Of a stretch of 36,634 bases of DNA, positions 9,738-17,340 are shown piece by piece (positions within the stretch are counted from its first letter, which is position 1; each line of letters starts with the position of its first letter). A program made the position numbers and the translations under genes. Below the pieces are notes generated by a model that did no database searches, was not told the DNA's origin, and worked only from the letters and a program-made list of their open reading frames with translations. Source of the DNA: Deltaproteobacteria bacterium (GTDB lineage: Bacteria > Myxococcota_A > Polyangia > Polyangiales > JADZFZ01); assembly GCA_020854145.1 (NCBI GenBank), contig JADZFZ010000355.1, forward strand, positions 1 through 36,634, given 5' to 3'.

Positions 9738-9767
9738 GGGGGCGGTCGCGCGCGTAACGCGACCCCC
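9738..9767 (+). terminator. GC-rich hairpin between convergent genes
   Basis: GTCGCG at 9745-9750 pairs with CGCGAC at 9758-9763. The stem is extended by four G-C pairs (9739-9742 with 9764-9767) across a 2-nt bulge, and the loop is CGCGTAA. It lies between the stop of the DUF1232 gene and the end of add, where a bidirectional terminator is expected. There is no U-tract, so it may be a Rho-assisted or mRNA-end-protecting hairpin. Confidence 0.5.
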
Positions 9768-9811
9768 ACTACCGCGAGCACGGAGTGCGGAGGGGCCGGC
9801 GCGGGGGGCCG

Positions 9812-10897
9812 TCAGTTGGCGGCGCGCGCCGTGGAGTCGCGGTGCGCGGCGGCGTCGTGCTCTTCCTCGGCGAACGACGCGAGCTCGGTCGAGATGCGGC
9901 GCAGGTAGGCCTGCTTGATGTGGAACGGCATGAACGAGCTCTTGAAGCCGTTCAGGATGATCCGCTTCACGTCGCCGAAGCTCAGGCCCATCTGCGTGTG
10001 CGACAGCCAGAGCTCCTTCGACACCGTCGTGTCGGTGATGAGCCGGTTGTCGGTGTTGACCGTCACCCGCAAGCCGAGGTCGTGATAGAGCTTCAACGGG
10101 TGCGACGCGAGGTCGCGCACCGCGCCGGTCTGCACGTTCGACGAGGGGCAGCACTCGAGCGGGATGCGGTGATCGTTGACGTAGTGGAGCAGGTCGCCGT
10201 CCTCGCGAAGCCTGCAGCCGTGCCCGATGCGGTGCGCACCGCAGACGTGAAGCGCCTGCTCGATGGACTCGGGGCCGTAGGCTTCGCCCGCGTGGATCGT
10301 GCAGTTGATGTTGTTGTTGCGGATGAGCTGGAAGGCTTCGCGATGGTGCTTGGCCGGGTTGTCGTACTCGGCGCCTGCGAGGTCGAAGCCGACCACGCCG
10401 CGGTTCTTGTAGGCGACCGCGAGCTGCGCCATCTCGAGCGACGACTCCGGCGAGATGTTGCGGATCCCGCAGATGATGACGTTGCTCTCGATGCCGAAGT
10501 CCTTCTGTGCGGCGCGTAGGCCCGCGATGACGGCCTCGACCACGACCGTGAGGCGCAGGTCGCGACGCGTGTGGAGCATCGGCGAGTAGCGCACCTCCAT
10601 GTAGCGGACGTTCTCGGCCGCGGCGTCTTGCCCGAGCTCGTAGGCGACGCGATGGAGCGCGTCTTCGGTCTGCAACACGCGAAGCGTGACGTCGAACGCC
10701 TTGAGGTACTCGACGAGCGAGCCCGTCTGCTTGCCGATGTTCATCGCCTCCGCGAGCCCGGCGGGATCCCCGGCGGGTAGCGCGACTCCCTGCTTCTCGG
10801 CGAGGTCGAGGATGGTCGAGAGCCGGAGCGATCCGTCGAGGTGGACGTGGAGATCGGTCTTCGGAAGCGCCTGGATGGTGGCGAGCGATACGGCCAT
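9812..10897 (-). CDS. add: Adenosine deaminase
   Basis: The enzyme deaminates adenosine or deoxyadenosine to inosine in purine salvage. The 361-residue protein starts at the ATG at 10897, giving MAVSLATIQALPKTDLHVHLDG, with zinc ligands H17 and H19. Further signatures are VRYMEVRYSP, CTIHAGEAYGP (zinc His and catalytic Glu), HRIGHGCRL and VNTDN. The last motif is Asp-Asn where animal enzymes have Asp-Asp; the same NTDN form occurs in many bacterial deaminases, so it is probably a clade feature. An upstream in-frame extension overlaps the preceding HAD gene and is rejected. The start lies 13 nt after the HAD stop on the same strand, so the two are likely one transcript. The ribosome-binding site is weak. 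Confidence 0.95.
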   Translation of the reverse strand: MAVSLATIQALPKTDLHVHLDGSLRLSTILDLAEKQGVALPAGDPAGLAEAMNIGKQTGSLVEYLKAFDVTLRVLQTEDALHRVAYELGQDAAAENVRYMEVRYSPMLHTRRDLRLTVVVEAVIAGLRAAQKDFGIESNVIICGIRNISPESSLEMAQLAVAYKNRGVVGFDLAGAEYDNPAKHHREAFQLIRNNNINCTIHAGEAYGPESIEQALHVCGAHRIGHGCRLREDGDLLHYVNDHRIPLECCPSSNVQTGAVRDLASHPLKLYHDLGLRVTVNTDNRLITDTTVSKELWLSHTQMGLSFGDVKRIILNGFKSSFMPFHIKQAYLRRISTELASFAEEEHDAAAHRDSTARAAN

Positions 10898-10910
10898 GGG
10901 CTGTTGTACG

Positions 10911-11624
10911 TCAGCCCGACCCGCTCGGCCAGACCCAGCGGCCCTGCTCGAGCGCGGTCGCCAGTGTGGACAGATCCGGCACACGAGGGATCGATCGCCC
11001 TGCGGGCAAGACCGCGCTCAGCGCTTGGCCGGGACGATCGACGTGGACACACGCGATGCCGAGCGCGGCGCAGGGCACCAGATCGTGCCGGACGCTCTGC
11101 GCCAGGTGCACCCACCGGACGTCCTCGCCATACAGGCGCGTGATGCGGCGCCGACCCTCCTCGAAGTGCGCGTGGCCCGGCTTGTACGAGCGCACCTGCT
11201 CGGCCGTCACCACGACGTCGAACGGCACGCGCGCGAGCCAGTGTGCGCGCGTACGGTCGAAGAGCGCGTCATCGACGTTGCTGAGCACGCCGAGGCGACA
11301 ACCCGCGCCGACCAGACGCACCAGCGCGTCGACCGTGTCCGCGAATGGTTTCCACGCGGGAAGCGAGCCGGCGAGCGAGCCCGACGAGGACGCAGGCAGC
11401 CCGAGCTTCGCGACGACGCGCGCGGCCACCGCGCCGAGCACCTCGCGGTACGGACGCCAAGCAGCTTCCTCGACGGCTTCCGCTTCGTGATAGGCGGCCA
11501 GCACCGAAGCCGGCTCGACGGTTACGCCGGGCGGTGCCACCGATGCGATCGCGGCGACGATGCCGTTCTCCCAGTCGATCAGGGTTCCGTAGCAGTCGAA
11601 CGTGAGAAACGTGGGTTCTGACAC
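10911..11624 (-). CDS. HAD-family hydrolase, haloacid dehalogenase type II-like
   Basis: From the GTG at 11624 the protein has 237 residues. The HAD motifs are ordered as in type II dehalogenase-like enzymes: nucleophile D10 in TFDCYGTLIDWE, LGVLSNVDD (motif II Ser), SYKPGHAHFEEG (motif III Lys), and VHLAQSVRHDLVPCAALG. The VHLAQS..HD form of the fourth motif is typical of this branch. The nucleophile block is DCYGT rather than DxDGT, as in haloacid dehalogenases. The substrate is unknown and it need not be a haloacid; phosphoglycolate-type activity is possible. It is co-directional with add, 13 nt apart, and divergent from the operon beginning at 11703. No clear Shine-Dalgarno precedes the GTG. 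Confidence 0.85.
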   Translation of the reverse strand: MSEPTFLTFDCYGTLIDWENGIVAAIASVAPPGVTVEPASVLAAYHEAEAVEEAAWRPYREVLGAVAARVVAKLGLPASSSGSLAGSLPAWKPFADTVDALVRLVGAGCRLGVLSNVDDALFDRTRAHWLARVPFDVVVTAEQVRSYKPGHAHFEEGRRRITRLYGEDVRWVHLAQSVRHDLVPCAALGIACVHVDRPGQALSAVLPAGRSIPRVPDLSTLATALEQGRWVWPSGSG

Positions 11625-11702
11625 GGGAGCAGAGTGAGCCTTGTCCCGAGTTGTTGACAGGAGAGGCGCTCGGCCTCTATGGGTCGCAGTGAGGAAAAGC
11701 GC

Positions 11703-12245
11703 ATGGCGTCTCGCTTCGACCCGACTGGGTATCTGACCTTCGACCTCGGTACGGGGAAGGTGCACACACGCGGCGGCGATCGCGTGGTGGTGCTCCCGGA
11801 CGCCGCGCTCGAAGCGATCGCCTCGGCGCCCGGCGCCGAGCACACGTTTCGCGCGCTGGGCAAGGCGCTGGCCCACGAGGTCTCGGCGAGCCTCGGCAGC
11901 CCGGCGGCGGGCTCGACGCCCGAGGACGTCGCGACCCACGTCGGGGGAGCCTTCTCGACGCTCGGCCTCGGCGCGGTGAGCTTCGTGACGTGGGGCCCGG
12001 CGCTGTCGGTGAGCGCGCGTCACGTGCCCGCGAGCGTCGCGCCCGCTGCGCTCGGTGCGCTGCTCGAGACGCTCATCGGCGAGCTGTGCGGTCAAGAGCT
12101 GCGCCTCGTGCTGCTCTCGGCGACCGTGGACGGTGAGTCGACGTTCGCCGTGGTCGCGCCCGACGCGGCCCCCGTCGTCGCCGAGTGGGCGACCCAAGAG
12201 AAGAACGCGGCTGCGGTGCTCGCACGCCTGGGAGGATCGGCATGA
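11703..12245 (+). CDS. Conserved-looking protein of unknown function (possibly V4R-like)
   Basis: The protein has 180 residues when started at the ATG at 11703, which has GAGGAA 6 nt upstream. An earlier in-frame ATG at 11679 lacks good spacing. The sequence alternates beta and helical segments with a central glycine-rich block (HVGGAFSTLGLGAVSF) and a later hydrophobic helix (LGALLETLIGELCGQELRLVLLS). This order is loosely like 4-vinyl-reductase (V4R)/heme-NO-binding small-molecule domains, but the match is by eye and weak. It has no signal peptide, so it is probably cytoplasmic. It is the first gene of a compact run leading to coaX and overlaps the next gene by ATGA. Confidence 0.7.
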   Translation: MASRFDPTGYLTFDLGTGKVHTRGGDRVVVLPDAALEAIASAPGAEHTFRALGKALAHEVSASLGSPAAGSTPEDVATHVGGAFSTLGLGAVSFVTWGPALSVSARHVPASVAPAALGALLETLIGELCGQELRLVLLSATVDGESTFAVVAPDAAPVVAEWATQEKNAAAVLARLGGSA

Positions 12246-12928
12246 GCCCGGCCATCGAGAAGCTCGAAGCGCTGCTCGCACGGGTGCAGACGAACCGCGC
12301 GAAGCCTCGTCCGTCGGGAGCGGCCGCGCCTGCGGCGACGCGTGCGCAGCCGCTCGCCCTCGACGAGCCGCTGCACCTTCCGCCCGTGACCGAGCTCGCC
12401 GCCGCACCCGCGGCCGCGATCGAGATGCCCGCCGTCGCGCGCGCGCCGCAGCGGCCCGTCGAAGACGAAGAGCCCGAGATCACCGTCGGTCAGGAAGCCG
12501 CCGAGGAGGCCGACGAAGCCGAAGAGACGGGCGAGCGCCTCGCTGCCGCGCCTCCCGCCGCCGTCGCCGCGCCCATCGTCGCGAGCCCGACGCCCGCACG
12601 TGCTCCCGCGACGGCGGCCGAGCCGTCACCACCACCCGCGGCCCGCGTGGCACCGGCCGCGCCCGCGCGTCCTCCCGTTCGACCCGCCGCGCCGCCTCCG
12701 ACCGAGGTGCGCGCCCCGACGCCCGCGCGCGCACCGGCGGCGGGCCCCGTGTCCGAAGAGGTGCCGACCACGACGCGCGAAGCTCCTGCCCCGACGCGCA
12801 AGCCGGTCGAGGCCGCGCCGCTGCCCGCGTCGGCCGCCGTCGCACAGGTGACGGGCGCACCCGCCACCGTCCCGCGGACCTTCGGCGCGATGGTCTCGCG
12901 CTCGCTCGCGCTCAAGCCCAGGCGCTGA
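12242..12928 (+). CDS. Pro/Ala-rich, probably disordered protein
   Basis: The 228-residue product begins MSPAIEKLEALLARVQTNRAKP. A short amphipathic helix (about 3-18) is followed by more than 180 residues rich in Ala, Pro, Val, Arg and Glu with an acidic patch near 80-100. It ends with a basic segment (TFGAMVSRSLALKPRR). No globular domain is visible, so the middle is probably a flexible linker between two short binding motifs. GGGAGGA precedes the ATG, which overlaps the stop of the upstream gene. Such coupling suggests that the two proteins work together. Function is unknown. Confidence 0.7.
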   Translation: MSPAIEKLEALLARVQTNRAKPRPSGAAAPAATRAQPLALDEPLHLPPVTELAAAPAAAIEMPAVARAPQRPVEDEEPEITVGQEAAEEADEAEETGERLAAAPPAAVAAPIVASPTPARAPATAAEPSPPPAARVAPAAPARPPVRPAAPPPTEVRAPTPARAPAAGPVSEEVPTTTREAPAPTRKPVEAAPLPASAAVAQVTGAPATVPRTFGAMVSRSLALKPRR

Positions 12929-12940
12929 GCTCGCTCGCCC

Positions 12941-13705
<765 letters not shown>

Positions 13706-13725
13706 GAGGTCCGGGGCGACGGCAC

Positions 13726-14772
13726 GTGGCCTCCGACGCGGCGAGCACGGCGGAGCTGCCGCGGACGACACCCGCGCGCATCGCGATCGTGGTGCTCGTC
13801 GGCCTCGTCGCGCTCGCTGCCGCGATGGCGCTCGCCGCGGCCCTCGGGGCGCGCGCCGTCGACTTGCGCGTGGCGCTCGATCCGTCGGTGAGCCCGAACC
13901 CCGATCGCGTGCTGCTCCTCGAGGTCCGTCTGCCGCGGGTCGTGCTCGGAGCGCTCGCGGGAGGCGCGCTCGCGTCGGTGGGCGTCGCGCTGCAAGCGCT
14001 GCTCCGCAACCCGCTCGGCGACCCCTACGTCCTCGGCACGAGCGGCGGAGCGGCGCTCGGAGCGACGCTCGCGCTCGTCGTCGGTGTCCCTGTAGGGGCG
14101 CTCGGCGGGCTCGTGCTGCCGCTCTGGGCGTTCGCCGGCGCGGTGCTCGCGACCTTGGTGGCGTATGCCGCGGCGCACGTGACCGGACGCGCCACCACGA
14201 CGAGCGTGCTGCTCGCCGGCGTCGTCATCAACGCGTTCACGTCCGCCGCCATCATGCTGATCAAGACGCTCGTGACCAGCACGAAGGCCCAGGAGATGCT
14301 TTTCTGGTTGATGGGTTTCATCGGAAACGAGTCGTGGCCCACGCTCGGCATGCTCGCGGTGTACGTCCTCGTCGGAACCGTGGCGCTCTCGCTGCTCGGC
14401 GGGCGAATGAACCTGCTTTCCTTGGGTGATTCGACGGCGAGCCACCTCGGGCTGGACGTCAAGCGCACCAAGCAGCTCCTGCTCGGCGTCTCGTCGCTCG
14501 TCGTGGGCGGTGTCGTGGCACTTTGCGGTTTGATTGGTTTCGTCGGGTTGGTCGTGCCCCATGCGTTACGGCTGAGCGTGGGTCCCGATCACCGCGTGCT
14601 CGTCCCTGCCTCCGCGCTCGCGGGTGCGACGTTCGTGGTGCTCGCCGATCTCGCCGCGCGTTTGTCGTTCGACGTCTTCGGGACCGAGCCGCCCGTCGGC
14701 GCCATCACCGCAGTGATCGGCTGCCCGGTGTTCTTGTGGCTGATGGCGCGTTACCGCCACCATCTGGCGTGA
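13726..14772 (+). CDS. FecCD/BtuC-family ABC transporter permease (orphan)
   Basis: The GTG at 13726 gives 348 residues with about nine or ten membrane helices. Family blocks are plain: LRLPRVVLGALAGGALASVGVALQALLRNPLGDPYVLGTSGGAALGA appears in close form near 65-110, GFIGLVVPHALRL-type sequence (GFVGLVVPHALRL) near 270, and PVGAITAVIGCPVFLWLM at the end. Such permeases import iron-siderophores, heme or cobalamin, and normally need a FecE/BtuD ATPase and a binding protein. Neither is encoded next to it; the neighbours are coaX and a GH-like/Kelch lipoprotein. Its partners must be elsewhere. The start codon has only GAGAGG rather far upstream (about 17 nt), so the start is tentative. The stop overlaps the next gene by GTGA. 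Confidence 0.9.
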   Translation: MASDAASTAELPRTTPARIAIVVLVGLVALAAAMALAAALGARAVDLRVALDPSVSPNPDRVLLLEVRLPRVVLGALAGGALASVGVALQALLRNPLGDPYVLGTSGGAALGATLALVVGVPVGALGGLVLPLWAFAGAVLATLVAYAAAHVTGRATTTSVLLAGVVINAFTSAAIMLIKTLVTSTKAQEMLFWLMGFIGNESWPTLGMLAVYVLVGTVALSLLGGRMNLLSLGDSTASHLGLDVKRTKQLLLGVSSLVVGGVVALCGLIGFVGLVVPHALRLSVGPDHRVLVPASALAGATFVVLADLAARLSFDVFGTEPPVGAITAVIGCPVFLWLMARYRHHLA

Positions 14773-17276
14773 TCCTCGATCGGCCCACCGGTGCGTTGCT
14801 GGCGCTCGCCGCCACTCTCCTGCTCGCCTGCGACGACGACGACCGAGCCGGACTGCCCGACGGGGCGGCGGCCGACGCGGGCCTCGGCGACGGTGCGCGG
14901 GACGGCGCGTCCGAGCTCGACGCCCTCGCGCGGGACGCCGACGTGCCCGATGCCGCGGATCCGTCCCTGTATCCCACGGCTCCTGCGCCGCCGTCGCTCG
15001 AGGCGTGTCGCGCGGACCAGGAAGCCCACTGGACCTTCGAGACGCCAGCCGCGTGCGTCGGACGTCGCACGTGCATCGATGCGCGAGGTCGCTTCCATCG
15101 GGACGGCGCACCCTGGATCCCGCGCGGCGTCTACCACGGCGGCATCGAGGTCGAGCACCTGCTCGCGAGCTGCCCTGCAGGCGCGGCGTGCGAGACGACC
15201 CAGCCACGCGATCACGGCGCCTACGTCGCGATGCTCGCCGACGCCGGCTTCGACGTGATCCTCGAGCACCACGACCGGCTGTCTCCGGGGCTCCGCGCCG
15301 CGATCGCGGCCGAGCCGCGCGTCGGAACGGCGCACCTGCTCTTCGGGGATCCATTCTCGCGCGAGGGACACGACGCGCTCGTCGCCGAGATCGAGCGCGC
15401 TGCCGCCGATCCCGACGTGTGGCTCTGGTTCGGGCCGGACGAGCCCGATCTGAACCGCACCTGGCCGATGGCCACCGGCATCAAGCGCCTGCTCCGCGGG
15501 GCCTCGACCGAGATCGACGCGCTCTTGGCGGGGCGCTACCGGCCTTCGACGGGCGAGCCGTATCTGCCGTCCGGCGAGCCCGCGCACGATCCGGAAGGCA
15601 TGCCCTTCGCGTCGGCCGTCGTGATCGACGAGGCCGGCCTCGCCGTCGCGGCCGACGTGTACGACGCGCTCGTGCCCGTCACCTACCCGTTCCAAGAGCC
15701 GTATTCGCGCGCGGACGACGGGCCTTGGTCGGTGCTGCGCGTGTCGCGTTTCGCGCGCGCGGGCGTGCCGACGACGCCGGTGCTCCAGATGGTCGGGATC
15801 GATGTGCTCGGCCTGATCCGACCGTCGCCCGATCACGTGAGAACCTCCATCGTTTCGAGCCTCGTGCACGGGGCTGCGGGTGCCTTCTACTTCAAGCTCG
15901 CGGGCGACGATCCGCCGTTCGCGGGACGCGACGGGTGGTTCGCGGCCGACGACCGCGATGCGTGGACGGCTTACACGGAGACCCATGCGCTCTGGGATCG
16001 GCTCGTACCGGTGCTCTTCGGCGACGCGACCGACGAGCGCGGCACCCACGACGTCCTCCACTGGCGACGGCTGACGCTCGGTGACCGGCGCGTGCTCGTG
16101 ATCGCGAACCCCACTCCCTATCACCGCGCGATCGATCTCGACGCGATCCTCGCGCGCGCTCCCCACGAGCGTGTGCGCAGCTACGTCGATTGCGCGCCGT
16201 TCGCGACGCGCGCGCTCGAGGTGCCCGGCTACGCGACCTACGTGCTCGAGGTCACCCCCACCGACGACGATCGGCCCGCGCCGCCGGGCGATCCGCTCGC
16301 GCACCTCGTCGAGCCGCCGATCGAGCCACCCCCGTCGCGCCCGCTCGAGGGGATCTGGGAGACGCTCGCGCCGCTCGCCTCCGGTCGCTCGTCGCACGCC
16401 GCGCTCCGCGCGAGCGACACGGCGATCGTGCTCGCGGGCGGCTACGCGGCATCACTTCGCGCCGGCGTCGACGTCCTCGCGTACGATGTCGGGTCCGGCA
16501 CGACCGAGGCACGGCCCGCCCTCGCGAGCCCCGTCGCATCGGCCGCGGCGTCATCGGGCCCGTTCGGGCTCGTCGTGGCCGGCGGTCAGCCCGAGCTCGC
16601 GATCGACGACGTGGTGGTGCCGTCGGCCGCGTGCCAGCGCCTCCCGTCGGGGAGCGCGTCGTTCGCCTCGTGCGCCCCGCTCGGCAACGGCCCGGTCTCG
16701 CTCGCCGCGTACGCGACGCACCGCGATCGGCTCTACGTCTTCGGCGGCGTCGTGCGCTTCGATCCCGAGGGTGGCAACACCGCCACCACCGTCGTGTCCC
16801 GGTACGACGCAGCCGACGACGCGTGGCGCGCCGAGACCCACCTGCCCGATGCGCGCGTCTCGGCGTCGGCGTTCGTGCACGGCGACGTCGTGTACGTGGC
16901 GGGCGGTTTCGCCGTCCGCACCACCACGGGTCGCAGCGAGCTCGCGCGCGAGGTGCTCGCGTACGACCTGCGCGCCCATCGATGGCTGGCGGCCGCCGAG
17001 CCCGGCGGTGCGTCCGATCTGCCGAGCCCGCGCGCTGCGCTCGCATGCGCCGTCGTGGCGGGATTCGCCTATTGTGCAGGCGGATACGACGACGCGGGGG
17101 ATGCGCTCGACACGGTGGAGCGGCTCGATCTCTCGACGGGCGAATGGAGCGCGGTCGCACCGCTGCCCGAGCCGCTGAGCGATCTCGGCGTGACGGCGAT
17201 GGACGCCGCGCTCGTCGTGACGGGCGGGGTGACGTCGAGCTTCGCGGACTCCCCGCGCGTGCACCGACTGCGCTGA
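14769..17276 (+). CDS. Lipoprotein with glycoside hydrolase-like and Kelch domains
   Basis: From a GTG overlapping the permease stop, 835 residues are encoded. A short signal peptide ends in LLLAC (Cys 21), followed by an Asp/Ala-rich spacer. A TIM-barrel-like region (about 95-500) starts with GRFHRDGAPWIPRGVYHGG, a form typical of glycoside hydrolases, and has WLWFGPDEPDLN with E225 as a possible acid/base. The C-terminal part (about 540-835) shows at least six Kelch-type blades with GG doublets (VLAGGYA, VVAGGQP, YVFGGVV, YVAGGFA, YCAGGYD, VVTGGV). It is probably anchored at the cell surface or in the periplasm and acts on or binds glycans. Activity is unproven, since a second catalytic acid was not identified. 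Confidence 0.85.
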   Translation: MILDRPTGALLALAATLLLACDDDDRAGLPDGAAADAGLGDGARDGASELDALARDADVPDAADPSLYPTAPAPPSLEACRADQEAHWTFETPAACVGRRTCIDARGRFHRDGAPWIPRGVYHGGIEVEHLLASCPAGAACETTQPRDHGAYVAMLADAGFDVILEHHDRLSPGLRAAIAAEPRVGTAHLLFGDPFSREGHDALVAEIERAAADPDVWLWFGPDEPDLNRTWPMATGIKRLLRGASTEIDALLAGRYRPSTGEPYLPSGEPAHDPEGMPFASAVVIDEAGLAVAADVYDALVPVTYPFQEPYSRADDGPWSVLRVSRFARAGVPTTPVLQMVGIDVLGLIRPSPDHVRTSIVSSLVHGAAGAFYFKLAGDDPPFAGRDGWFAADDRDAWTAYTETHALWDRLVPVLFGDATDERGTHDVLHWRRLTLGDRRVLVIANPTPYHRAIDLDAILARAPHERVRSYVDCAPFATRALEVPGYATYVLEVTPTDDDRPAPPGDPLAHLVEPPIEPPPSRPLEGIWETLAPLASGRSSHAALRASDTAIVLAGGYAASLRAGVDVLAYDVGSGTTEARPALASPVASAAASSGPFGLVVAGGQPELAIDDVVVPSAACQRLPSGSASFASCAPLGNGPVSLAAYATHRDRLYVFGGVVRFDPEGGNTATTVVSRYDAADDAWRAETHLPDARVSASAFVHGDVVYVAGGFAVRTTTGRSELAREVLAYDLRAHRWLAAAEPGGASDLPSPRAALACAVVAGFAYCAGGYDDAGDALDTVERLDLSTGEWSAVAPLPEPLSDLGVTAMDAALVVTGGVTSSFADSPRVHRLR

Positions 17277-17296
17277 TCACGGACCGACGTGCCCCA

Positions 17297-17309
17297 CTTG
17301 CTTCGCAAG
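17297..17309. terminator. Weak hairpin between convergent genes
   Basis: CTTGC and GCAAG flank a TTC loop in the 64-nt gap between the convergent genes ending at 17276 and 17341. The stem is only 5 bp and no T-run follows on either strand, so it is a minimal candidate. Confidence 0.2.
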
Positions 17310-17340
17310 AGGGAACCCACCACGCCTGGCCGACGGCCTT

